From NCBI GenBank assembly GCA_016124205.1, contig WGOD01000003.1, positions 310,001 through 374,000 on the forward strand: DNA of 64,000 bases, given 5' to 3'. The DNA is from Alphaproteobacteria bacterium (GTDB lineage Bacteria > Pseudomonadota > Alphaproteobacteria > Caulobacterales > Maricaulaceae). Both the position numbers and the translations under genes were made by a program. Shown here one piece after another: positions 41,101-48,288 of the stretch; within the stretch, counting starts at the first letter, position 1; each line of letters begins with the position of its first letter. The notes under the pieces were generated by a model that worked only from the letters and a program-made list of their open reading frames with translations, searched no databases and was not told where the DNA came from.

Positions 41101-41475
41101 ATGACACGGGATTACACCCCGCTCGCGGCCACCGCATCACGGCTCATCGCCAAGTTCGGCGGAAGCGCCTTCCTCGTCGCGCGGACGCAGGCAGGGACCG
41201 CGTCGAACCCGGGGGAAGCATCGGAGGCGGAGACAGGCGTCAGCGCCGTCATCGTCGACTACAGCACGCGTGAGCGTGAAGGAACGTCGATCGAGATTGG
41301 CGACCGGCGCGCGTATGTCAGCGCGCCTGCAGGTGCCGCGATCCCCGACCTCGCAACCCTCCTGCGTTTCAAGACGCCGGAGAATGTCGACTACCAGATC
41401 ATGGAAGTGCGACCCATCCAGCCGGCCGGGCCGGGCAGTGTGGCTGTCCTGTTTGAGTGCCGGGTGAGAACCTGA
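41101..41475 (+). CDS. Head-closure/neck protein
   Basis: This 124-residue protein is beta-rich (AVIVDYSTREREGTSIEIGDRRAYVSA; YQIMEVRPIQPAG) and lies after the connector, where head-closure proteins occur. The family is inferred mainly from position. Confidence 0.65.
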   Translation: MTRDYTPLAATASRLIAKFGGSAFLVARTQAGTASNPGEASEAETGVSAVIVDYSTREREGTSIEIGDRRAYVSAPAGAAIPDLATLLRFKTPENVDYQIMEVRPIQPAGPGSVAVLFECRVRT

Positions 41476-41486
41476 AGGAGAAACCC

Positions 41487-41720
41487 ATGAAGACGATCAT
41501 CAAGAACGGTTCGAACGAGCGCCGTGCATTCAAGACCGCCAGGGGAATGGCCATCCCGGAGCCGGGCGAAAGCCGCGAGGTCGAGGGACTTTCGCTCACG
41601 GCACAGACCCGCAAGGAGCTCGAAGCGATCGGCTACGAATTCGTGACCGCCAACACGAACGAACAGACCGCCCCCGCCGCCGCCGCCACCGATTCCGCGA
41701 AGAAGGCCGGTAAGGCCTGA
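41487..41720 (+). CDS. Small head-region protein
   Basis: This 77-residue protein starts with GAAGGAG nine bases upstream. A short folded part with [29 protein letters not shown] is followed by an Ala/Lys tail. Function unknown. Confidence 0.6.
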   Translation: MKTIIKNGSNERRAFKTARGMAIPEPGESREVEGLSLTAQTRKELEAIGYEFVTANTNEQTAPAAAATDSAKKAGKA

Positions 41721-41721
41721 A

Positions 41722-42756
41722 ATGAGCCCGAGGGCGCAAGCCCGCCTGCTTGATCGCCTTGAGCGCCAGCATGGGCGCGCGGTCCGCCAGGCGTTCGAGA
41801 AAGCCATCCGGGAGCTGCGCGGCAATGCGAGCCTGGCCGAGCTCGCTCGCCTGATCGCGGCCGGCGATACAGTCGGCGTCCTCGCGGCGATCGGTGTCGG
41901 GACCGCCGTGTTCCGCGATTTCGAGACCGAAGTCGGTCGAGCCTTCGAAGGGGCGGGCCGCGCCTTCACATCGATGTTCCCGAAGCGTCTGCGCGATCCT
42001 CGTGGGCTTCGGGTCCAATTCCGCTTCGACATGCGCCATGCGGGCGCTGAGGCGTGGATCCGGCGCGAAGCCGCTGGCCTCGTCACCCGCATTGCCGACG
42101 ACCAAGCGGCGGCGATCCGCAGCGTGCTCGAGGACAATCTTGCTCGAGGCGTCAACCCGCGCACCTCTGCAACCCGCCTGGTCGGCAGGATTGACCCTCA
42201 GACCGGTCGCCGAAGTGGCGGCATCATCGGTCTCTCCGGCCCTCAGACGCGCTACCTGGCGAATGCCCGGCGCTATCTCGAAAGCGGCGACACCCGGTAT
42301 TTCGGGCTGGAGCTGCGCGACCGGCGGCTTGATACAACCGTGCGCGCCGCATTCTCGAGCGGGCGACCGGTTGCAGGCGAACTGAGGGAGAGGGTTCTTG
42401 ATCGGTATTCGAACCGGATGCTTCAGCATCGGGGCGAAACCGTCTCACGCACCGAAACCCTGAACGCGCTTCGCGCTGGAAAGCACGAGGCGTTCGTGCA
42501 GGGTGCGGAGACGGCTGGGGTCGATGCCCGGCATATCGAACGCGAGTGGGACGCCTCCCGCGATTCCGCGACCCGCGAGACCCATGCGGCCGCGGACGGA
42601 CAGAAGGTGACCGGTGAGGAACCGTTCATCGTCGGTGGATTCCAGATGCGCTATCCGGGCGACACGAGCCTTGGCGCACCGATCAAAGAGATCGCGCGCT
42701 GCCGCTGCCATGAGATCCACCGTGTCGACTGGATCGGGCGGCTCGCCGATGGGTAA
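41722..42756 (+). CDS. Phage head morphogenesis protein (SPP1 gp7/Mu gpF-like)
   Basis: This 344-residue protein has the C-terminal module [22 protein letters not shown] ... [24 protein letters not shown] ... CRCHEI, the phage_Mu_F/gp7 signature. The N-terminus is helical. In most phages this gene follows the portal; here it lies after the connector genes. Confidence 0.85.
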   Translation: MSPRAQARLLDRLERQHGRAVRQAFEKAIRELRGNASLAELARLIAAGDTVGVLAAIGVGTAVFRDFETEVGRAFEGAGRAFTSMFPKRLRDPRGLRVQFRFDMRHAGAEAWIRREAAGLVTRIADDQAAAIRSVLEDNLARGVNPRTSATRLVGRIDPQTGRRSGGIIGLSGPQTRYLANARRYLESGDTRYFGLELRDRRLDTTVRAAFSSGRPVAGELRERVLDRYSNRMLQHRGETVSRTETLNALRAGKHEAFVQGAETAGVDARHIEREWDASRDSATRETHAAADGQKVTGEEPFIVGGFQMRYPGDTSLGAPIKEIARCRCHEIHRVDWIGRLADG

Positions 42757-43201
42757 GAAGTTCAGTGCGGCGGTGTCTGATTGGGTCCGCCAGTCGCAAG
42801 CAATCACCGACGCGGTCATCAAGACCTCGGCGCAGCGCCTGATGGAGCGAGCGAACCTCGATGGCCCAAGCGTCGGGCGGGGGGCCAGCGCGGGCAAGGG
42901 CGGACGGATGCCGCGGGTGACCGGCTTCCTCAAGAATTCCGCGAGAGCCGAGATCGGTTCAATGCCGGCAGGACCACGCACGAACTCGGGAGACGCCACG
43001 TTCGGCGACGATGACTGGCGCGGAGGCGTCACCCTGGTCATCGCGCAGATGAAACCGGGCGACGTCCTCTTCATGGGATGGTCCGCCGTCTACGCCCGCA
43101 AGATGGAGCAGCGCTACGGCTTCATGAAGGGCGCTGCGATGGAGTGGCAGGGCATCGTGAGCGATGTCGTGGCCGAAGTACGGGCAAGGATAGGCGGATG
43201 A
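42749..43201 (+). CDS. HK97 gp10-like tail component
   Basis: This 150-residue protein starts eight bases before the upstream stop. An N-terminal helix with [16 protein letters not shown], a middle [13 protein letters not shown], and the end [27 protein letters not shown] fit gp10-like neck/tail proteins. Assigned by pattern and place. Confidence 0.65.
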   Translation: MGKKFSAAVSDWVRQSQAITDAVIKTSAQRLMERANLDGPSVGRGASAGKGGRMPRVTGFLKNSARAEIGSMPAGPRTNSGDATFGDDDWRGGVTLVIAQMKPGDVLFMGWSAVYARKMEQRYGFMKGAAMEWQGIVSDVVAEVRARIGG

Positions 43202-43617
43202 GCAATGCAGCGATCCGCGCGGCGTTGAACGCGCGCATGGAAGCCTTCCCGGCCGGAACACTCGCTCAGGACCGGATCTCATATCAGGGCTGGAAAGACT
43301 TCACGCCGCCGAAGGACGGGCTCTGGATCGAGCTTGCGCACTTCCCGTCCGAGCCGCGCCGGTTGTTCTTCGCCGACGGCGCGACCCGTCGATACGCCGG
43401 CTACATGCAGGCGACCGTCTGCTCGCGGCGCGGTCTCGGAACGAAGGCGATCGACACGCTCGCCGATGCGGTCGCGACGCACTTCCCGGAAGGGCAGAGG
43501 ATGACGGATTCCGGCGTGACCGTGCGCGTCATTGCCGAGCCGGCTCCTCTCTCCGTTGTCGAGGACGACGGCATTCTCATGCTGCCGGTTCCGATCCGGT
43601 ACGAAGCCATCATCTGA
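43198..43617 (+). CDS. Tail terminator-like protein
   Basis: This 139-residue protein matches the DUF4128-type pattern (AALNARMEAFPAGTLAQDRISYQG ... DTLADAVATHFPEGQRM ... VPIRYEAI). Such proteins end the tail tube and join it to the head. It comes directly before the major tail protein. Confidence 0.7.
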   Translation: MSNAAIRAALNARMEAFPAGTLAQDRISYQGWKDFTPPKDGLWIELAHFPSEPRRLFFADGATRRYAGYMQATVCSRRGLGTKAIDTLADAVATHFPEGQRMTDSGVTVRVIAEPAPLSVVEDDGILMLPVPIRYEAII

Positions 43618-43661
43618 TCGCCGCGAAGGCGTGACGGCGCGGTCCCGACTGACCGCAACCC

Positions 43662-43684
43662 GCCCCGGCTCACGGGGCTTTTTT
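43662..43684 (+). terminator. Intrinsic terminator before the tail tube gene
   Basis: GCCCCG-GCTCA-CGGGGC with six T residues is a canonical rho-independent form. It lies between the tail terminator and tail tube genes, inside the late operon, so it is probably partial or antiterminated. Confidence 0.75.
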
Positions 43685-43706
43685 CATGACAGAAGGAGCC
43701 CTGACG

Positions 43707-44186
43707 ATGGGTACCAAAGCTGGCGCCAAACTCTATGTCGCCGAAGAACTGCAAGACGATACCGACCTCAACCAGGCGGGGTTCGAAGCTCTGACCTGGG
43801 TGCTGGTCAAGGATGTCGGAACCTTCCCCGAATACGGCCGGAACGAAGCGACGGCGACTTACGACGCCTTCAGCGGAATCGTGAAGGGCAAGGGGTCGAA
43901 CAACGCCGGTGATGGCGATTTCATCATGGCCTACGACCCGACCGATGCCGGACAGGTCCAGATGCGCTCACGCGGCGCACAGCGCCGGAACGTGTGCTTC
44001 AAGATCGAGCACGCGGACGCCACCGGGACGGCCAACGGCGACAAGACCGCGACGATGGACTACCTGCGCGGCGTCCTCAGCGGTCCGCGAAGCCCGGCGG
44101 GTGGCACGAGCGACTTCGAGCGTGAAGCCTACTCGTTCGGCAACAATCAGCACCTGCGCGTCCTGCCGGCGACGATCTCGATCTGA
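43707..44186 (+). CDS. Major tail tube protein
   Basis: This 159-residue protein starts at MGTKAGAKLYVAEE, nine bases after AAGGAG; an upstream in-frame ATG at 43686 is less likely. The beta-rich sequence with FPEYGRNEATATYDAFSGIVKGKGS is typical of tail tube proteins. It precedes the frameshifted chaperone pair, as in lambda-like phages. Confidence 0.85.
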   Translation: MGTKAGAKLYVAEELQDDTDLNQAGFEALTWVLVKDVGTFPEYGRNEATATYDAFSGIVKGKGSNNAGDGDFIMAYDPTDAGQVQMRSRGAQRRNVCFKIEHADATGTANGDKTATMDYLRGVLSGPRSPAGGTSDFEREAYSFGNNQHLRVLPATISI

Positions 44187-44192
44187 GCCATC

Positions 44193-44222
44193 CCGCCCGG
44201 CGCATGGAACCGCGCCGGGCGG
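44193..44222 (+). other. Perfect 11-bp hairpin after the tail tube gene
   Basis: CCGCCCGGCGC and its complement flank an 8-base loop. No T-run follows, so it is more likely an mRNA-stability or pausing element than a terminator. Confidence 0.6.
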
Positions 44223-44271
44223 ACTTCCTTCCAACTAAACAGAAAGGGCGCGGCTTCCGCGCTTATTCCTC

Positions 44272-44700
44272 ATGGATCTTTCCGAGATCAAAGCGAAAAC
44301 CAAAGACCTCCACATCACGCACCCTGGCACCGGCCTGCCGCTCGGCTGGGTTTTCGAGCTGGTCTTCCCGGGCCATCCGCGGATCATCGCGGCCGAGACG
44401 CAGCATGGAAAGCGCGTGCACAAGCGCAACGGCGATCTCGACGTGAAGGCGCAGCGCACTCTGATGATCGAGATCAGCGCGGCATCGGTCGAGAACTGGC
44501 GGTTCGAAAACGAGGACGGCACGCCGAGCAAGTTCACGATCAGGGGCGACAAGCCGAGCTTCGATCGAGACATGCTGAGGGGCTACTTCGAAGATGCCCA
44601 GTACGGCTGGCTGCGTGAGCAGATCGCGGCGGCCTATGAGGACCGCTCCGATTTTTTCCCGGCATCGCCGGTCAACTCGAAGGCCTCCGCCAAGTCGTAG
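44272..44700 (+). CDS. Tail assembly chaperone, gpG-like (0-frame product)
   Basis: This 142-residue protein follows the tail tube gene. Codon 129 lies in the slippery run T-TTT-TTC at 44652-44658; only 13 residues follow before the TAG. In lambda-like phages this short form and a -1 frameshifted long form both bind the tape measure. Confidence 0.85.
   Translation: MDLSEIKAKTKDLHITHPGTGLPLGWVFELVFPGHPRIIAAETQHGKRVHKRNGDLDVKAQRTLMIEISAASVENWRFENEDGTPSKFTIRGDKPSFDRDMLRGYFEDAQYGWLREQIAAAYEDRSDFFPASPVNSKASAKS
44652..44658 (+). promoter_or_regulatory. Programmed -1 ribosomal frameshift site
   Basis: The heptamer T-TTT-TTC is in exact phase with the 0-frame (codons TTT 44653 and TTC 44656). Slipping back one base enters a frame open to 45047. 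The site lies 42 bases before the 0-frame stop. Confidence 0.85.
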
Positions 44701-45047
44701 CCTTCGTCGGCCGGTGGGATACGGCCCATCGTTTCGAGAAAGACGGCCAGCCGGAGACGCGCCTGGAGTTTTACGAGCGGTTCGGGCAGTCGCGTAAAAT
44801 CCCCGAGGAACCCGATGTGCCGGAAGGGGCGGAAAGCTTTCTCGGCTTCTTCTGGTTCCTCGCCCGCCAGCGGCAATGGGCGGACGGCACGCCGCAGCCG
44901 ATTCCGTTGCGGGAGATCGAGGCCGCATCACGAATGACCGGCATCCCGGTCGGGCCGGACGAGACGTTCGCGCTCACCGAAATGGACCGCGCCTGGTGCA
45001 ACGGCTTTATCCAGACCGCGAATGAAGCGATCGAAGCCGCGAAGTGA
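44658..45047 (+). CDS. Tail assembly chaperone gpT-like extension (via -1 frameshift)
   Basis: The -1 frame from CCC 44658 encodes about 129 further residues (PGIAGQLEGLRQVVAFVGRW ... GFFWFLARQRQWADG ... NEAIEAAK), giving a fused product of about 258 residues. There is no good start of its own in this frame near the beginning, so expression by frameshift is expected. It corresponds to lambda gpGT. Confidence 0.8.
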   Translation, partial: PGIAGQLEGLRQVVAFVGRWDTAHRFEKDGQPETRLEFYERFGQSRKIPEEPDVPEGAESFLGFFWFLARQRQWADGTPQPIPLREIEAASRMTGIPVGPDETFALTEMDRAWCNGFIQTANEAIEAAK

Positions 45048-45053
45048 CGCAGC

Positions 45054-45341
45054 CTACTTCGGTGTTTCCAGTTTCACTTCGCTGTGACCGCAGGCACCAC
45101 ATTTCAGGTGACGGTTTGTCGCGCCGAGCCTGCCAAGCGTCGCATGAGGAACGCTCTTCTCAGTGCGGAACTCCAGGGCTCCGCAGGCCGGGCAAGCCTG
45201 ACCGGGTGCTTTGTTTAACCGATCTTCGAGCGTGGCAATCCGCGCCTCCAATTCCGGCACCTTCGCCGCATTCTCTCGCATTTCTCGCCAGACCGCCCAG
45301 TGGTCGAGAATCCCCTTGATGTCCGAAAGGCCCAACGCCAT
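45054..45341 (-). CDS. Coiled-coil zinc-ribbon protein
   Basis: In this 95-residue protein a helical first half (VPELEARIATLEDRLNK) is followed by CPACG and CGACG, a C4 zinc ribbon. Against late transcription, it begins the accessory cassette. Its ATG shares CATG with the divergent gene at 45340. Function unknown. Confidence 0.7.
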   Translation of the reverse strand: MALGLSDIKGILDHWAVWREMRENAAKVPELEARIATLEDRLNKAPGQACPACGALEFRTEKSVPHATLGRLGATNRHLKCGACGHSEVKLETPK

Positions 45342-45543
45342 GACTGATCTCCCCCGCTTTCAACACGCCGACAAAGGCATGACGCGCTTCCCGCCGAACG
45401 TGGAACAAATCAGCGTGAAACGCGAATCCAGCCGGGTCTGGCTCACCATGCGGCGCAACGATGTCGAGCTGAGCTTCCCCCTCGAGGACGGCGACGTCGA
45501 GCATCTGGTGGCGCTGCTGCAAGGGGCGCCAGCAGGTCGCTAA
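45340..45543 (+). CDS. Small hypothetical protein
   Basis: This 67-residue protein has a beta-hairpin-like core (VWLTMRRNDVELSFPLEDGDVEHLVALL). It is divergent from the zinc-ribbon gene with overlapping starts, and its stop overlaps the end of the convergent membrane-protein gene. Confidence 0.6.
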   Translation: MTDLPRFQHADKGMTRFPPNVEQISVKRESSRVWLTMRRNDVELSFPLEDGDVEHLVALLQGAPAGR

Positions 45544-45896
45544 TCGTCGATTTTCAGGAAGGCTCGTCGCGCTCGGTCATCACCGAGTAACCAGACGATC
45601 TGGGACAGGCGCCATACGATTTGCCCGGCTACAAGAAAGAGGATCGAAACCGCTATCGAACTCGCTCCGGCAAGGAGCCAAGCAAGGTTGAATGGCAAGT
45701 CGGAAACCGGGCTCGGGTGGGAGAAGGCCCGGTAAAGCGCAGCGAGGCCACCGACAAAAAACACCGCCGCAGCGACAGCCGGGGCGATCGAAACGAACTC
45801 GCTGGAGAGCTTGGCCGGGTCGCGCAGAGAGTCGTCTGATGGACCTTCATCAATGACACGATCCGGTTCGTTCGGGTCTACGGCAGGAGAAGGCAT
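45540..45896 (-). CDS. Two-helix membrane protein
   Basis: This 118-residue protein has an acidic cytoplasmic-like N-terminus (1-35), helices at about 38-58 and 72-96, and a charged tail. GGAG lies six bases before the ATG. On the minus strand within the late region, it is probably expressed in the lysogen. Superinfection exclusion is one possibility; not shown. Confidence 0.65.
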   Translation of the reverse strand: MPSPAVDPNEPDRVIDEGPSDDSLRDPAKLSSEFVSIAPAVAAAVFFVGGLAALYRAFSHPSPVSDLPFNLAWLLAGASSIAVSILFLVAGQIVWRLSQIVWLLGDDRARRAFLKIDD

Positions 45897-45959
45897 GAAT
45901 AGCTCCGATCAACTCGGACGCACCACGGTTCACCGCAACGAAAAAGTCAAGTTGAAGGG

Positions 45960-46145
45960 CTATTCCTCGGCCAACGCACGCTCAACGAGCCGGCGGATAG
46001 CTTCGGGGCGATTGGGGAGGTCGTCTTGCTTGCGTCGCCAGTCGTCAACGCGAGCGATCATGTCAACGTGCATACGAACATTCACCGCCATCGTATCGAC
46101 CGGCGGGCGTCCCATTCGTGACTTTTTAGCGCTACCTGTTGACAT
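45960..46145 (-). CDS. Ribbon-helix-helix (Arc/CopG-type) regulator
   Basis: This 61-residue protein has a basic N-terminus (KKSRMGRPPVD), a strand (MAVNVRMH) and two helices (VDMIARVDDWRRKQDD, NRPEAIRRLVERALAEE), typical of RHH repressors. It is divergent from the S24-fold operon and faces a shared 94-base control region, so it probably regulates itself and that operon. Confidence 0.8.
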   Translation of the reverse strand: MSTGSAKKSRMGRPPVDTMAVNVRMHVDMIARVDDWRRKQDDLPNRPEAIRRLVERALAEE

Positions 46146-46172
46146 CGTGACTTGTTGATGCCACAAACTAAC

Positions 46173-46207
46173 GAGCCGGGCAAGTGTTGGCGCACTCGAC
46201 CCGGCTC
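46173..46207. promoter_or_regulatory. Inverted repeat in the control region of the cassette
   Basis: GAGCCGGG (46173-46180) and CCCGGCTC (46200-46207) flank an inner AGTG/CACT pair. It lies between the divergent RHH and S24-fold genes, and is a candidate operator or RNA hairpin. Confidence 0.5.
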
Positions 46208-46239
46208 TCACCGAAAGCTGATCTTAGGAGGATCAAGCC

Positions 46240-46611
46240 ATGGCTACGGGCCAGTCTAGCTTTTTCGAACCCCCGGTTCCAGCGTCCGCGCTGAAGCACC
46301 CGGATTTGCGCATTCAGCAGGTTCTCTGCGATGCGATGGAGCCGACATACCGGCGGGGCCGCGACTACGTGATGGTGCTGCCGGTGGACCGGTATCAATA
46401 CCCGTCCATCTACGTCATCGAGCTTTGCGGCGAGCCCATCATCCGGCGTGTCGAGCGCCGTCTCGATGGCCGCTACGAGATCATGACCGACCGGAAGGAA
46501 TACTCGAACCACTTCCTGACGCATCAGGAATTCAACGATTGCGTTCTCGGGATCGTGGTCGCGGACATCAAGGTCCGTGACGAGCGGATGATCCGGGAGG
46601 TGACGCAATGA
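46240..46611 (+). CDS. LexA/S24-fold protein without catalytic residues (1)
   Basis: In this 123-residue protein LCDAMEPTYRRGRDYVMVLP aligns with the S24 GDSMxPT region, with Ala at the Ser position. IIRRVER replaces the catalytic lysine segment with arginine. VLGIVVADIKV matches the family end. There is no DNA-binding domain. Strong ribosome-binding site TAGGAGGA. It is the first of four overlapping genes. Likely a ligand- or peptide-binding relic of LexA; function unknown. Confidence 0.7.
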   Translation: MATGQSSFFEPPVPASALKHPDLRIQQVLCDAMEPTYRRGRDYVMVLPVDRYQYPSIYVIELCGEPIIRRVERRLDGRYEIMTDRKEYSNHFLTHQEFNDCVLGIVVADIKVRDERMIREVTQ

Positions 46612-46943
46612 ACGGCCAACCGAACATCGCGCAGGAGATACTGGAAGGCCGCCCCTTCTTTCTCACCGTCGCGGACGGCGATGTGACGCCGCAGCTGAAT
46701 GCAGGCGACCGTGCTCAAACGGAACCCCTCGACGGATATGAGGGCGCGGCGCTATACGCGCTTCACATTGATGGAGAGCTGGCAATTCGCCGGGTCACGC
46801 GCCAGGCGGGCGGGATCATGCTGGTTTCGCATGACAGCGACGGCGCACCCATTCAGAAGATGGCTTGGGCCGAATTTGAAGATGCCGTTGTCGGCCGCGT
46901 GGTGGCCGTTGTTCGCGAACTCTATTTTGGGGGGCTGAACTGA
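46608..46943 (+). CDS. LexA/S24-fold protein without catalytic residues (2)
   Basis: In this 111-residue protein VADGDVTPQLNAGDRA aligns with GDSMxPxxxxGD, with Val at the Ser position. LAIRRVTRQ again has Arg instead of Lys. The ending AVVGRVVAVVREL fits the fold. Coupled by ATGA to the first copy, it may form a heterodimer with it. Confidence 0.65.
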   Translation: MNGQPNIAQEILEGRPFFLTVADGDVTPQLNAGDRAQTEPLDGYEGAALYALHIDGELAIRRVTRQAGGIMLVSHDSDGAPIQKMAWAEFEDAVVGRVVAVVRELYFGGLN

Positions 46944-47575
46944 TGGCCGCCACAAAGAAGAGTGTCGCAATCGAGTTGCCACGACTGGCAATTGAGACCA
47001 TCGAAATACCGATCGAGGGAGATAGCCCGCTTATCGTTCATGCCTTCTCCAAGAAGGCGCGGGAGCAAATGCTCGCGAAGCAAACAAAGAAGGCGACGGC
47101 GGGGCGGGCCGCAAAGAACCCGTGGATGGATTTCTGCGAAAGCCTTTATTGGCTTGACGGAATGCCAGACGAACCGACGGAAGCCGATATCGAAAAGGGC
47201 CGGTTCGGTTTTCCGGCGGTCGCATTCAAATCGGCGATGGTCACGGCCTGCACGTCGATAGGCGGGATCACAAAGGTCGCGGCGCGGCAAGCCTTCCATG
47301 TCGAGGGCGAATTCGTCGAGCTTGGCGGTTCGGTGCCAGCGATGCGCGAAGACGTTGCACGGGTCGGTATGGGGACCGCTGATCTTCGCTATCGCGGAGA
47401 GTTCGATCCCTGGACGGCAGTTTTGACGGTGAAGTTCAACGCGAACGTCATGTCAGCGGCGCAGGTCGTCAATCTTTGCCAGACGGCCGGGTTCGCTGTC
47501 GGCGTCGGCGACTGGAGACCGGAACGCGACGGTGTCTATGGCCGGTTTCACGTCGCGACGGAGGCGAAGTCATGA
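46943..47575 (+). CDS. Conserved phage cassette protein of unknown function
   Basis: This 210-residue protein opens with IPIEGDSPLIVHAFSKKAREQM, continues KNPWMDFCESLYWLDGMP, RFGFPAVAFKSAMVTA and ends GFAVGVGDWRPERDGVYGRF. I recognise the family as one found in many phages but know no function. The opening and the glycine-rich end loosely recall RAMP (Cas7-like) folds; this is a guess from pattern. It is coupled by TGATG to the S24-fold gene. Confidence 0.7.
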   Translation: MAATKKSVAIELPRLAIETIEIPIEGDSPLIVHAFSKKAREQMLAKQTKKATAGRAAKNPWMDFCESLYWLDGMPDEPTEADIEKGRFGFPAVAFKSAMVTACTSIGGITKVAARQAFHVEGEFVELGGSVPAMREDVARVGMGTADLRYRGEFDPWTAVLTVKFNANVMSAAQVVNLCQTAGFAVGVGDWRPERDGVYGRFHVATEAKS

Positions 47576-48051
47576 CCCGGTATGCATGGAAGCCCGAGAG
47601 CCGGTTGAAGCTGGACGCACAGGCGGCGGGTGAGGAAATCGAACGCATCCGGCTGGCAAGGAATGGCCGGCTGACCAGCGAGGCGGTGGTTGAGGCGGCT
47701 CGGGAAGAGGCAAGCCCGCTTCACAGCGCGTTCGAGTGGGATGACGAGACCGCCGCACACGAATACCGCGTCACTCAGGCGGCGCACCTGATCCGTTCGA
47801 TCACACTCGTCCCGGAGGATGCAGCGGGTCAGCCTGACAGGCCGGTGCGGGCTTTCGTGAATGTCCGCGTCGATGAGGACCGGAGCTATACGTCGACCGC
47901 TCACGCCCTGAGTGACGAAGCGCTCCGTGCGCAGGTTCTCGAACAGGCGTGGAAGGAAATCGAGGCATGGAAGCGCAAATATGCGGACCTCGTTGAGTTC
48001 GCCCGGCTGTTCGGGGTGATCGAAAAACTCAAGGACGAAAACGCGGCCTAG
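47572..48051 (+). CDS. Helical cassette protein
   Basis: This 159-residue protein starts at MTRYAWKPESRLKLDAQAAGEEIERI (ATGA overlap). A middle beta part (AHLIRSITLVPED, VRAFVNVRVDEDRSYTS) and a C-terminal helix (EAWKRKYADLVEFARLFG) are visible. It is the last gene before the pentanucleotide array. Function unknown. Confidence 0.7.
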   Translation: MTRYAWKPESRLKLDAQAAGEEIERIRLARNGRLTSEAVVEAAREEASPLHSAFEWDDETAAHEYRVTQAAHLIRSITLVPEDAAGQPDRPVRAFVNVRVDEDRSYTSTAHALSDEALRAQVLEQAWKEIEAWKRKYADLVEFARLFGVIEKLKDENAA

Positions 48052-48110
48052 CTGCGGGTGTTACGGCGGGAGTTCACCACTCAACCCCGCGCCCGGTAGG
48101 GCAACAGGCA

Positions 48111-48215
48111 GGCATGGCCAGTTTGGGCAAGTCGAGGCTTGGTGAGTCGAGTCGCTGCGTGGCAGGCGAGGTCTGTCGGGGTTAGGCCGGGCATGGCGAG
48201 GCTCGGTTGGGCCGG
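48111..48215 (+). repeat. Degenerate pentanucleotide array, G-K-Y-N-N
   Basis: Twenty-one consecutive 5-base units. A G stands at 19 of 21 positions spaced exactly five bases from 48111 to 48211. In the first 11 units the third base is always a pyrimidine and the unit reads G-K-Y-N-N. From 48165 the register moves by one base and reads G-G-Y-N-N. It is non-coding and follows the four-gene operon. Confidence 0.8.
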
Positions 48216-48230
48216 TAAGGCATGAAACAG

Positions 48231-48259
48231 GGGCCGTCTCCATTCGGAGGCGGCCCTTT
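48231..48259 (+). terminator. Hairpin closing the cassette
   Basis: An 11-pair stem (one G-T pair) with loop ATTC is followed by TTTCCC. It lies between the array and the tape-measure gene. The T-run is short, so termination may be partial. Confidence 0.6.
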
Positions 48260-48288
48260 CCCATGGTGAATCAGCAAGGGAGGGCGGC

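Noticed and set aside
44817-45047. Separate 76-codon gene after the tail chaperone
   Set aside because: The frame is open far upstream to a phased slippery site, so it is better read as the frameshift extension.
45960-46611. Toxin-antitoxin pair (RHH antitoxin with a partner)
   Set aside because: The divergent partner has an S24-like fold, not a known toxin fold, and the genes are not in the usual same-strand overlap.
48111-48215. CRISPR array
   Set aside because: Units are only five bases and degenerate; there are no long identical repeats with unique spacers, and no cas genes.
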